The position numbers and the translations under genes were made by a program. Under the pieces are notes generated by a model that saw nothing but the letters and a program-made list of their open reading frames with translations, was not told the origin of the DNA and ran no database searches. DNA of 64,000 bases, taken from the NCBI RefSeq assembly GCF_016313185.1, contig NZ_CP066218.1:496001-560000 (forward strand). Direction: 5' to 3'. Shown here piece after piece: positions 51,339 to 59,310 of the stretch (the stretch's first letter is position 1; every line of letters starts with the position of its first letter). Source of the DNA: Mycolicibacterium baixiangningiae (GTDB lineage: Bacteria > Actinomycetota > Actinomycetes > Mycobacteriales > Mycobacteriaceae).

Positions 51339-51575
51339 ATGGACACGATCAGGGGTGCGCGGCATACCCGTTCGCGTGATGCCAAGACGACCTCGAGGTC
51401 CATGCCAACGTCGAGCTCCTTAAGGCAAAGCCATCGAGACCATTCGGTTGCCCACTAACCGCCACGAATCAGCCTGTTTCCGTAACCATCACGACCATAT
51501 CGCGGGCACGAGGACCGAACCTCTCGCGCCATATCCGGGCTCCCCACGCCGCCCGCACCCAGTAAGGAGAAATAC

Positions 51576-52577
51576 GTGAGCACCACCGCCAGCTACAAGG
51601 CGTTTCAAGTTGGCAAGGACGACTCCGGCGAGTTCTATCGTGACACCCGTGAGGTCACGGCCGAACCCCTCGCAGATGGCGAGGTGCGTGTTCGCGTCGC
51701 ATGGTCGAGCATCAACTACAAGGACGGCTTGGCGTCGACCGCCGAGGGCCGAGTTGCCCGAATCTCGCCCCTCATCCCCGGGATTGACCTCGCCGGCGAA
51801 GTGGTCGACCCGGGAAGTTCTGGGCTGACCGTTGGCGACCAAGTACTCGCGCACGGGTACGAACTGGGAGTCGCCCGTCACGGTGGCTTCTCGCAGTACG
51901 CCACGGTGCCCGCTGGGTGGGTTGTTCCACGTCCGGCGGCTCTCGACGCCCGACACGCCATGGTCACCGGAACCGCAGGTTTCACCGCAGCGCTGTCGGT
52001 GGCTGCATTGCGTGACGGCGGCATCAGCCCTGACCTGGGCCCTGTCCTGGTCACCGGAGCGACCGGGGGAGTTGGCAGCTTCGCGGTAACCCTGCTTTCC
52101 AATCTCGGCTACGACGTCGTGGCAAGCACCGGTCGTCGCGACCGCGAAGACTGGCTGAAGTCTCTCGGCGCGGGAACTGTCATTGACCGACTGCCGGCCG
52201 ATGCCAAACCGCTCGGTAAGGAGACCTGGGCCGGGGTAGTCGACAGCGTTGGCGGGTCCACGCTGCATGCCGCGCTGGCGAGCACCTGCTACGGGGGCAT
52301 CGTCGCCGCCAGCGGCAACACTGGTGGACCCAAGCTCGGCACGACGGTGTTTCCCTTCATTTTGCGCGGGGTCCGGCTCCACGGCATTGATTCGGTCGCA
52401 TGTGACATCGACCGCCGCCGCACCATCTGGCACTGGATCGCTGACACCATGCACGCTCAGCAGTTCGACGCGCTGGCCGGGCGAGTCGTCGGTCTCAGCG
52501 AGCTACCTGAGGCGCTCGATGCCGTCCTGGCGGGTCGCGCGCTCGGTCGCACACTCGTTCAGCTCGAGCGGGTTTGA
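51576..52577 (+). CDS. AcuI/YhdH-type NADPH-dependent enoyl-CoA or quinone reductase
   Basis: This 333-residue zinc-free medium-chain dehydrogenase/reductase belongs to the YhdH/AcuI group: INYKDGLA, PGIDLAGEV, nucleotide motif TGATGGVGS and FILRGVRLHGIDSV. AcuI reduces acryloyl-CoA to propionyl-CoA with NADPH; other members reduce 2-enoyl thioesters or quinones. GTG 51576 has AAGGAGA six bases upstream. The MaoC-like gene follows two bases after its stop, so both are co-translated. Here it probably reduces an unsaturated CoA intermediate. Confidence 0.85.
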   Translation: MSTTASYKAFQVGKDDSGEFYRDTREVTAEPLADGEVRVRVAWSSINYKDGLASTAEGRVARISPLIPGIDLAGEVVDPGSSGLTVGDQVLAHGYELGVARHGGFSQYATVPAGWVVPRPAALDARHAMVTGTAGFTAALSVAALRDGGISPDLGPVLVTGATGGVGSFAVTLLSNLGYDVVASTGRRDREDWLKSLGAGTVIDRLPADAKPLGKETWAGVVDSVGGSTLHAALASTCYGGIVAASGNTGGPKLGTTVFPFILRGVRLHGIDSVACDIDRRRTIWHWIADTMHAQQFDALAGRVVGLSELPEALDAVLAGRALGRTLVQLERV

Positions 52578-52579
52578 CG

Positions 52580-53074
52580 ATGAGAAGGTTTCCCACCGTC
52601 ACGGCGCTCGCACAAGTAGTCGGGGAAGAGATTGGTGTCAGCGGCTGGCATACGATCACCCAAGCCGACATCGACAAGTTCGCCGACGCCACTGGCGACC
52701 ACCAGTGGATCCACGTCGACCCTCACCGCGCGAAGGACGGCCCGTTCGGCACCACCATCGCCCACGGGTACTTGACGCTCTCCCTTATCGCCGGGCTCGA
52801 AGAGCAGATCTACGTTGTCGAAGACCTCGAGATGGGCATCAACTACGGCTCCGAGCGAGTGCGCTTCCTCGAGCCGGTGCCGTCAGGTACGCGGGTCCGC
52901 ATGCGCGCGGAGCTCCTCAGCGCCGAGTCTGCACCGACGGGATTGCGCACCGTCATCAAAGCAACGGTCGAGATCGAGGGAAGCGCCAAACCGGCGTGCG
53001 TCGCAGAGGTCGTGTCGATCTTGGTTCCACGCGAAGACGGCACCGCTCGTGCACGAGCCGGCGGTGTCCACTAA
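52580..53074 (+). CDS. MaoC-like (R)-specific enoyl-CoA hydratase
   Basis: This 164-residue hot-dog-fold hydratase has the catalytic Asp/His motif FADATGDHQWIHVDP with PFGTTIAHGYLTLSL, as in NodN/MaoC hydratases of mycobacteria. It would add water to a trans-2-enoyl-CoA. ATG 52580 stands two bases after the stop of the reductase gene. Together with two crotonases in the cluster, it gives three possible hydration activities, so one may act on a branched or ring intermediate. Confidence 0.85.
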   Translation: MRRFPTVTALAQVVGEEIGVSGWHTITQADIDKFADATGDHQWIHVDPHRAKDGPFGTTIAHGYLTLSLIAGLEEQIYVVEDLEMGINYGSERVRFLEPVPSGTRVRMRAELLSAESAPTGLRTVIKATVEIEGSAKPACVAEVVSILVPREDGTARARAGGVH

Positions 53075-53230
53075 CGACATGACAGCTCATCTGTCTCCGG
53101 AAGCTCTGCGCCATAACGCCTTTGCCACTTCCGGCCGGAGACTGAACGCCCTGTCAGCGCGCGAGCAGGACCGCAGTCGGGGACGGCCACACATGGTGGC
53201 CGGCCGACCCACGACAGCTTGCCCTTGTCG

Positions 53231-53923
53231 ATGACAGCAAACGAAACGACGGCACCCGGCCCGGGCGCTCGCGAAACCGCCAGGCGAGCAGGCGACACTT
53301 CCAAAGGAACCGGAGCAAGCGTGCGGTTGGCTTGTGTCGACTTACTCTTCGAGCGGGGTTTTCACGGAACGTCGTTGCGCCACATCGCCGATACTGTCGG
53401 GGTTCAGATGTCCACGCTGTACTACTACTATCCCAGCAAGCAGGCCGTCCTGGTCGATATCGCTGAATCCACGCTAACGGAACTCATCGACCTCGTCGGC
53501 GCCGCAGTAGCGCAACATGAGTCACCCGCAGATCAGTTGAGGGCAACAATCCGTGCCCACGTCATGTTCCACGGCCGGCGTCGCAAAGAGATACTCATCA
53601 CCGACACCGAAATCCGCTCCTTGGAACCGGATCCACGCAGAAGGATCATCGGACTGCGCGACGCGTACACGAGGCTGTTCTGCGCCGTCCTCGATGCGGG
53701 GAAGAAATCAGGGGAGTTCTCCTTCCAGGACCGTTCCGTCACTGGAAACGCCTTGTTCGGGATGACGAACAGCGTCGCGACCTGGTACGACCCTCACGGC
53801 CGGTGCGATCTCAGTGATATCGCCGACAGCCTGTCGGCTACATTTCTTCACGGTATCGCCAACGACCGAGGACGGCACCGTAGTGGTTCGCCGCAACGTC
53901 GATCAGATGCGGCGAACCAATGA
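53231..53923 (+). CDS. TetR-family regulator, sister of the one at 50025
   Basis: This 230-residue TetR protein has a helix-turn-helix at about 48-78 (GFHGTSLRHIADTVGVQMSTLYYYYPSKQAVL). The recognition helix is nearly identical to that of the TetR at 50025, so both may read the same DNA sequence. The C-terminus ends in a short basic tail. I see no cluster palindrome directly upstream, so it may be constitutive or read from the acuI-maoC transcript. A heterodimer or two-signal control is possible. Confidence 0.85.
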   Translation: MTANETTAPGPGARETARRAGDTSKGTGASVRLACVDLLFERGFHGTSLRHIADTVGVQMSTLYYYYPSKQAVLVDIAESTLTELIDLVGAAVAQHESPADQLRATIRAHVMFHGRRRKEILITDTEIRSLEPDPRRRIIGLRDAYTRLFCAVLDAGKKSGEFSFQDRSVTGNALFGMTNSVATWYDPHGRCDLSDIADSLSATFLHGIANDRGRHRSGSPQRRSDAANQ

Positions 53924-53959
53924 TCGAGGGCACTAGTTCTCGTGTTGATTGGAGTGTGA

Positions 53960-54391
53960 ATGACGTTGTACGAGTTGCCAGTCACTGGTGCGGTTTTCGA
54001 TCATGTGGCGATCGCCGCGCCGCGGATCGCAGATCTGACACCGCTCTACATCGAAGTGCTGGGCGGCCAGATCATCTACACCGGTGAAGACGATCCCGAC
54101 TACGGCTTTCGGGTAATCCACGTAGGTTTCAAGGACGGAACCAAAGTCGAATTGATGGAGCCCTCAACGCAATCGACGTTCTTCGACTCCTTCTTCCGTC
54201 GAAACCCCGAGGGCGGACTCCACCACGTGACGTTTCTGGTCGATGACGTCAACGTGGCCGCGGCGGCCTGCTCAGCGGCCGGCTACCAAGTCTTCGGAGT
54301 GCGCAGGCAATCCGGTTGGAACGAGTGCTTTCTACATCCGCGGAGCACGTGCGGCACACTCGTGCAGCTCGCCGACATGGCCACGTCGTAG
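53960..54391 (+). CDS. VOC-superfamily protein, methylmalonyl-CoA epimerase-like
   Basis: This 143-residue vicinal-oxygen-chelate protein has two paired beta-alpha-beta units. Metal ligands are likely His in FDHVAIA, Glu in VELMEP, His in LHHVTFLVDD, and Gln in GTLVQLAD where epimerases usually have Glu. Members epimerise methylmalonyl-CoA or open and isomerise ring compounds. GGAGTG precedes ATG 53960. Its place in a CoA cluster fits an epimerase of a branched acyl-CoA. Confidence 0.75.
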   Translation: MTLYELPVTGAVFDHVAIAAPRIADLTPLYIEVLGGQIIYTGEDDPDYGFRVIHVGFKDGTKVELMEPSTQSTFFDSFFRRNPEGGLHHVTFLVDDVNVAAAACSAAGYQVFGVRRQSGWNECFLHPRSTCGTLVQLADMATS

Positions 54392-54730
54392 ATTGTCAGA
54401 GGCCGGCTACGCCTCAGCCGCTGCGCCGGTAGTGAGGTGAAGACTGCGCCGTACTCGCATGCGCAGCCGCGAATGCCCCGTACGCTGCCTGGTGCCGGCG
54501 CCGATGAGGTCGCATCGTCTCGATCGGCTGGGCGCGACGATGTTCCACTCGCCTCACGGACGCACGTATGGACCACTGGTCCAGCGCACTGAACGCCGAG
54601 TTCAACCAGTGCGCGACGGGCGACTACTCGATCCGGCCCGGCGCTGGCGTCGTTGGCAGACACGTGAGCCGGATACGAGTAGCCGCCCGTGGCGCTGGAC
54701 GCACCAGCGCCACTGCGAAAGGCGGTCCAG
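54392..54730. other. 339-bp gap between convergent genes
   Basis: Lies between the VOC gene and the end of the crotonase operon. I find no gene, repeat or clear hairpin. Confidence 0.5.
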
Positions 54731-55564
54731 CTATGCGGTTGTCCCGTAACGCTTGTCGCGCCACTTCAAGGCTGCGCCGAGACCATCCTGTTCGACGATG
54801 CGGAAGAACTCCGCGCCCTCTTCGGTGACGGCCTTGTTGAGGATGGCCGATAGATCAAGATTCGCCTGGACTCCCTGGCGCAGGCCCATTGACTCGTACG
54901 CTCGGAGCAGGCCCAGCTTGGTAAACTTCAGGATTGGCAGCGGCGTCGGGACGATCTTTGCTGCGAGCTCGTTGACCGCCTTCTGCAGCTCATCATCGGC
55001 CACGACACGATTCACCAATCCCATGTCCTTGGCCTGTGAGGCGGTGAACGAGTCACCGGTGAAGAAGATCTCGTTGGATAGCTTCTGGCCGACCATGTAC
55101 GGCAATAGCAGAGTGACTGGCCCGGAGCCGTAACGGATCTCGGGCATGCCGAACTGGGCGCGCTCGCTGGCGACGACGATGTCACATGCGAGGACAGTGT
55201 CGAATCCGCCGGCGAGGCACCATCCGTCCACCGCAGCGATCGTCGGCTTAGCCAAGCCCCACAACTGCATCGTAAGAGCGGCCTCAGCGGACAGGTAATG
55301 ATGAGCAGTGGCGGCGTCGGGTGAGGCGACGACCGAGCTGTTGGCGATGTCGTAGCCGGCCGAAAAGTTCCCGCCGGCACCGGTGATCACCACCACCCGG
55401 ACATCGTCGTCCGCCTCCGCCTGCCGCAACGCGTCACCCAGAGAGGTGATCACCGCCTTGTTGATGGCGTTCAGTTTCCGTGGTCGGTTCAGCGTGATGG
55501 TCGCGATGTGGTTGCTGACGTCGACGAGGACCGCGTTCTCGTCGACGGCTAGTTGCGTGGTCAT
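54731..55564 (-). CDS. enoyl-CoA hydratase/isomerase (crotonase)
   Basis: This 277-residue crotonase has oxyanion-hole regions GGNFSAGYDIAN and AVDGWCLAGGFDTVLACD and a Glu in MPEIRYG; the second catalytic Glu of true hydratases is not evident, so isomerase or other crotonase chemistry is possible. AAAGG six bases before ATG 55564. It follows the BadI-like gene by 21 bp and shares its operator at 56442. Candidate for the ring-enoyl-CoA hydratase (BadK-like) step. Confidence 0.85.
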   Translation of the reverse strand: MTTQLAVDENAVLVDVSNHIATITLNRPRKLNAINKAVITSLGDALRQAEADDDVRVVVITGAGGNFSAGYDIANSSVVASPDAATAHHYLSAEAALTMQLWGLAKPTIAAVDGWCLAGGFDTVLACDIVVASERAQFGMPEIRYGSGPVTLLLPYMVGQKLSNEIFFTGDSFTASQAKDMGLVNRVVADDELQKAVNELAAKIVPTPLPILKFTKLGLLRAYESMGLRQGVQANLDLSAILNKAVTEEGAEFFRIVEQDGLGAALKWRDKRYGTTA

Positions 55565-55585
55565 GTTTTGCCTTTTCTCGGTTGA

Positions 55586-56383
55586 TCAGCGTCGGTAAGG
55601 CGCGTAGTCGACCGGTCGCTTCTCGTTGAAGGCACGGTTACCTTCTGTCGCTTCATCTGTCATCTGGTAGAGCTCCAGAGCAGCAAAAGCCATCGCGGAG
55701 GTGCCTGTGGCACTCGCGGTGTCGGAATTGAACGAGTGCTTCAGGAACCGAATGGCCGTCGGGCTCTTCTCCACGATTTCTGCAGCCCACGCGCGCGCTT
55801 CATCCATCAGGCTTTCGAGCGGCACGACCTTGTTCACCAGGTTCATGTCCAGTGCTTCTTGTGCGCTGTATCGACGGCACAGGTACCACATTTCGCGGGC
55901 ACGCTTTTCACCGACGACACGCGCGAGATAGATGGTCCCCAAGCCCGCATCGAAACTGCCAACCTTCGGCCCGACCTGGCCGAAGATTGCGTTCTCGGAC
56001 GCGATACTCAGGTCGCAGAGCACGTGCAGTACGTGGCCGCCCCCAATCGCGTATCCGTTCACCGCAGCGATGACAGGCTTGCCCGCGCCTCGGATTGCGG
56101 CATGAAGATCTTGGTCGCGTGCCAGCTCACCGGTCTCTACGTCCCGCTCCTGGCCGGTGTGTTGACGCTCTTTTTGATCGCCACCCGCGGAGAAGGCTCG
56201 ATCGCCGGCGCCCGTCAAGATGATGGCACCGACACGGGGATCGCTGTCAGCAAGTCGGAATGCGCTGATCAGCTCATTGACTGTCTTGACACGGAAGGCG
56301 TTGAGTACCTCCGGCCGATTGATGGTGATCGTCGCGATTCCGTCTGAGACGTCATACAGCACGTCATCGAAGTTCGGGGCCAT
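55586..56383 (-). CDS. BadI/MenB-type crotonase (ring-cleaving hydrolase candidate)
   Basis: This 265-residue crotonase has GAGDRAFSAGGDQ (58-70), GYAIGGGHVLHVLCDL, FGQVGPKVGSFDAGLGT (134-150), REMWYLCRRYSAQEA and the end EGNRAFNEKRPVDYAPY. These blocks are shared by BadI (2-ketocyclohexanecarboxyl-CoA hydrolase) and MenB; REMWYxCxRYS is closer to BadI as I recall it. BadI opens a beta-keto ring thioester by a retro-Claisen reaction. No menaquinone gene is near and the context is catabolic, so BadI-like chemistry is favoured. ATG 56383 has AAAGG five bases upstream; a GTG precedes it. Confidence 0.82.
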   Translation of the reverse strand: MAPNFDDVLYDVSDGIATITINRPEVLNAFRVKTVNELISAFRLADSDPRVGAIILTGAGDRAFSAGGDQKERQHTGQERDVETGELARDQDLHAAIRGAGKPVIAAVNGYAIGGGHVLHVLCDLSIASENAIFGQVGPKVGSFDAGLGTIYLARVVGEKRAREMWYLCRRYSAQEALDMNLVNKVVPLESLMDEARAWAAEIVEKSPTAIRFLKHSFNSDTASATGTSAMAFAALELYQMTDEATEGNRAFNEKRPVDYAPYRR

Positions 56384-56441
56384 CACAGCCTTTCTTGGTC
56401 TGTCGCCGGCTTTCGCCTGGTCGGAGCGTACGTTCTATCAT

Positions 56442-56457
56442 TCGATCGTTCGATCGA
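56442..56457. promoter_or_regulatory. operator palindrome TCGATCG-TT-CGATCGA
   Basis: Perfect 7+2+7 inverted repeat four bases downstream of the -10 box of the minus-strand crotonase operon; reverse complement of the 51323 site. Confidence 0.75.
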
Positions 56458-56461
56458 CCCC

Positions 56462-56491
56462 ATAGTGCACGGCGCTTGCGGCAAGTGTCAA
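56462..56491 (-). promoter_or_regulatory. promoter of the BadI-like/crotonase operon
   Basis: TTGACA-N18-CACTAT on the minus strand, directly followed by the operator at 56442-56457. The spacer carries CTTGC-G-GCAAG (56475-56485), a second possible protein-binding palindrome. Confidence 0.6.
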
Positions 56492-56740
56492 CCAAGTGAT
56501 GGGGCTTCTACGTGGCCGTCTTGTTCGGATCGACCGGGAGTCGCGGAGGCGATGCAGACCCCAGGTGCTGATCCGGCAGAGCACGCCCGCGCGAAGCGCT
56601 GGCCGTTACTGCCCGCGGGGTCGGGCGATCATTGCGATGGCTCGAGCTCGGAATTGGGACGAACACGACGCGCGCGCACCGGCCTGGAAAGAGGCCCAGG
56701 GCGACGCGCGGAGGGAGGCGGGCGCCGCAACCCCTGCTTG

Positions 56741-56769
56741 TTGACCGGTCTTTTGCAGGCGGTTACAGT
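56741..56769 (+). promoter_or_regulatory. promoter of the acyl-CoA dehydrogenase operon
   Basis: TTGACC-N17-TACAGT; the operator palindrome starts five bases after the -10. Predicted start near 56776, leader about 150 nt. Confidence 0.62.
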
Positions 56770-56774
56770 ATCCA

Positions 56775-56790
56775 TCGATCGCTCGATCGA
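56775..56790. promoter_or_regulatory. operator palindrome TCGATCG-CT-CGATCGA
   Basis: Perfect 7+2+7 inverted repeat over the predicted transcription start of the dehydrogenase operon. Confidence 0.75.
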
Positions 56791-56924
56791 GAGCGGAAGG
56801 GTCAGGGGCGCCCACCGACAGGGTGACCCCGCCGGATCCGGTCTGACAAATGCGCAATCGCAGTTGGAGCCGTCGGTCGACACTCAACTGAGGCGTCCAT
56901 GGAACAAGTGGAAGGAATGGGCGG

Positions 56925-58091
56925 ATGCAATTCGAACTGAGCGAGGAGCAGCTAGAGCTCCAGCGGTCCATCCGAGCCTTCGTCGAAAGGTATGCGAGTC
57001 CGCTCGACGTGCTATCCCAGATTGAGAGCGACGCCGGGTTCAGCAAGGAGCTGTGGAACGCGGCCGCCGCGAAGCTCGGGCTGCAAAGCCTGAACGTGCC
57101 CGAAGACTTCGGTGGCATGGGCGCAAGCAACCTCGAACTAATGGCAGCGATCGAAGAGCTCGGCGCGGGCGCCGTGCCCGGCCCACTGGCTCCGTGTATC
57201 GGGCTGGCGGTGCCCATCCTCGACGCGGCCAAGACCTCGCCGTTGGCCGCCCAGCTACTGGGCTCCATCGCGGACGGCACGGAAATCGTAGCGGTGGCTC
57301 CAGACATTTTCGATGGCCACCAGGGGCGACCGAGTGTCGAAGCAACTGAAGACGACCAGGGAAAGGTGCGGCTGAACGGGACCGCGCATCGGATCCTGAC
57401 CCCGCAACATGCGACCACCTTGCTCGTGCTGGCCGGAATCGGCGAGAGCGTCGCCGTGGTGGCCGCCCCCGCCGATGCACTCGGTGTGCGCCTCAAAATG
57501 CACGCAATGTTGGACCCGACCCGCCGCGAGGGCGATGTCGAGTTCTCCGACGTGCGCGCGCGCGTGGTCGTCAGGGGCGATGACGCTACTGCCGTGAGCC
57601 GAACAGCGCGTCGATACGCGCTGCTGTTCGCCGCCGCAGAGGCAGTCGGCGGTGCACAGCGCGCGCTTGACCTCTCGGTGCAGTACGCCAAGGAGCGCAA
57701 GGCGTTCGGCAAGGTCATCGGCACCTTCCAAGCGCTGAAGCACCGGATGGCCGACATGTACACCGAACTGGAGATCTCCCGGTCGTTGCTGTGGTATGCG
57801 GCATGGTTGTCTACGCAGGAATCTGCCTCTGTTGATGACGTGGAATCGACATTGCTCGAAGCAAAGCTGGTCGCCACGGAAAGCTATCTTCAGTCCACGC
57901 GATCCGCGATCAGCATCTTCGGTGGGATCGGATACACCTGGGAACACCCGATCCACCTTTACTTCAAGCGTGCGACGAGCCTGCGGTACTTCGGTCAGAG
58001 CAACGATTCGATTCGCGACGAGATTGCTTCCCGCACGTTCGCCAGCAGGCGACGTAATTCGGAAGCCGCACGCCAGAACGCCCACTCGTAA
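56925..58091 (+). CDS. acyl-CoA dehydrogenase, first of an adjacent pair
   Basis: This 388-residue FAD acyl-CoA dehydrogenase has the N-terminal helical domain with LNVPEDFGGMGASNLE, a divergent middle domain lacking the usual FAD-contact loop (no CxTEPxAGSD), and a C-terminal domain with RKAFGKVIGTFQALKH and FGGIGYTWEHPIHLYFKR, where the Glu in TWEHP is the likely catalytic base. The next gene encodes a dehydrogenase with the complementary motifs, as in heterotetrameric FadE pairs of steroid catabolism. It heads the operon behind the operator at 56775. Confidence 0.87.
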   Translation: MQFELSEEQLELQRSIRAFVERYASPLDVLSQIESDAGFSKELWNAAAAKLGLQSLNVPEDFGGMGASNLELMAAIEELGAGAVPGPLAPCIGLAVPILDAAKTSPLAAQLLGSIADGTEIVAVAPDIFDGHQGRPSVEATEDDQGKVRLNGTAHRILTPQHATTLLVLAGIGESVAVVAAPADALGVRLKMHAMLDPTRREGDVEFSDVRARVVVRGDDATAVSRTARRYALLFAAAEAVGGAQRALDLSVQYAKERKAFGKVIGTFQALKHRMADMYTELEISRSLLWYAAWLSTQESASVDDVESTLLEAKLVATESYLQSTRSAISIFGGIGYTWEHPIHLYFKRATSLRYFGQSNDSIRDEIASRTFASRRRNSEAARQNAHS

Positions 58092-58100
58092 AGGACCGAC

Positions 58101-59309
58101 ATGGATATCACCTTCAGCGCAGAAGCCGAGGCGTACCGCGAACAGGTGCGCGAATTCCTGAAAGACAACGTCCCGCAAGATTGGCGCGGGATCGGCGCTC
58201 TCGCCGGCGACACGCACACATCGTTCCTCAAGGACTGGACAGCGCTGCTGTCGAAGCACAAGCTGCTCGCGCCGGCATGGCCCACGGAGTACGGCGGCGC
58301 GGGTCTGAGCCCGGAGGAACGCGTCGTCCTGGCCGAAGAATTCGCCCTGGCGGGCGTTCCCACCGGGGACGCGAACGACGAATTTTCCGTGGACATGCTC
58401 GGAAACACACTGCTCGAGCACGGCACACCCGAGCAGAAGGATTACTTCCTGCCGCGAATCCTGAGCAAAGAGATCGTGTTCTGTCAGGGATTCTCGGAGC
58501 CCGACGCCGGCTCGGACCTGTCGAATGTCCGGACGAAGGCCACCTTGGAGGGCGACCACTGGGTGGTCGACGGCCAGAAGATCTGGACGTCCGACGGGTT
58601 GAAGGCGAACTGGATCTTCGCCCTGGTCCGTACTGAACCGGGCAGCGTTCGCCACCATGGCCTCACGATGATGCTGATTCCCATCGACCAGCCGGGCGTC
58701 GAGTTGCGGCCGATCAAGATGATCACAGGCGACAGCGAATTCTGCGAGACCTTCTTCACGCAGGCGGTCACCGAGCGGGGCCACGTCGTCGGCGAGGTCG
58801 GCGACGGCTGGAAAGTTGCGATGAGTCTGCTCGGACACGAGCGTGGCGAAACCGCTGTGGTGCTGCCGCTACGCTTTTCGGCCGAGCTGGATCGCCTGGT
58901 GGCGCTCATCGACGAACGGGGTCTTTCCGATGATCCGAAGGTCCGTGTGGGCGTCGCCGAGTGCCAGGCGCGCCTCAGTGCCATGCGTCTTCTGGGTCTG
59001 CGGAACGTCAGCAGCTGGGTGAAAGGCATGCAGCCCGGGCCGGAGAGTTCTATCGCCAAGCTGGTCTGGTCCGAGTACCACGTGCAGTCCTCGACGCTGG
59101 GAATGGAAGTCCTAGGCAGTGATGGTCTGGTCGCCGAAGGCAGGCCGGGCCCGGCCTACTATTCCGACGAGCCCGGCGCCGATCCCCTGCACACAGCGTC
59201 CTGGCAGACAACGTATTTCACGGCGCTCGGTAGCGTGATCTATGGGGGCACCAGCGAAATCCAGCGCAACATCGTCGCCGAGCGCGTGCTCGGACTGCCG
59301 AGGAGCTAG
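58101..59309 (+). CDS. acyl-CoA dehydrogenase, second of an adjacent pair
   Basis: This 402-residue acyl-CoA dehydrogenase has the complete FAD/substrate loop FCQGFSEPDAGSDLSNVRTKA, KIWTSDGLKANW and the C-terminal YGGTSEIQRNIVAERVLGLPR. Mycobacterial pairs of this sort form alpha2beta2 enzymes that desaturate bulky or ring-bearing acyl-CoAs. It begins nine bases after the first dehydrogenase gene. The CoA synthetase gene starts one base after its stop. Confidence 0.88.
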   Translation: MDITFSAEAEAYREQVREFLKDNVPQDWRGIGALAGDTHTSFLKDWTALLSKHKLLAPAWPTEYGGAGLSPEERVVLAEEFALAGVPTGDANDEFSVDMLGNTLLEHGTPEQKDYFLPRILSKEIVFCQGFSEPDAGSDLSNVRTKATLEGDHWVVDGQKIWTSDGLKANWIFALVRTEPGSVRHHGLTMMLIPIDQPGVELRPIKMITGDSEFCETFFTQAVTERGHVVGEVGDGWKVAMSLLGHERGETAVVLPLRFSAELDRLVALIDERGLSDDPKVRVGVAECQARLSAMRLLGLRNVSSWVKGMQPGPESSIAKLVWSEYHVQSSTLGMEVLGSDGLVAEGRPGPAYYSDEPGADPLHTASWQTTYFTALGSVIYGGTSEIQRNIVAERVLGLPRS

Positions 59310-59310
59310 C

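Larger units (their letters stand above)
50643..51575. other. 933-bp region without a recognisable gene
   Basis: No protein family is recognised on either strand. The region holds two strong promoter-operator units (50873-50930 and 51294-51338) and one leaderless candidate frame at 50908. The lack of coding signal beside active-looking promoters suggests decayed genes or a non-coding transcript. Confidence 0.5.
56458..56924. other. 467-bp control region between crotonase and dehydrogenase operons
   Basis: Holds the divergent promoters and the operator at 56775. Between them (about 56500-56740) I recognise no gene. Confidence 0.5.

Noticed and set aside
50973..51365. 130-codon minus-strand frame in the gene-poor region
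   Set aside because: No family resemblance or ribosome binding site; it is overlapped by two promoter-operator units on the plus strand.
55586..56383. Menaquinone enzyme MenB
   Set aside because: Residues are shared with MenB, but there are no other men genes, and the operator and neighbours are catabolic.
57255..58838. 527-codon minus-strand frame opposite the acyl-CoA dehydrogenases
   Set aside because: No recognisable domain; the plus strand encodes two well-conserved enzymes.
51576..59309. DMSP or acrylate degradation cluster, suggested by the AcuI-like reductase
   Set aside because: No DmdA/DmdB, DddD or BCCT transporter is present; the ligase is ADP-forming and the transporter is of the APC type.
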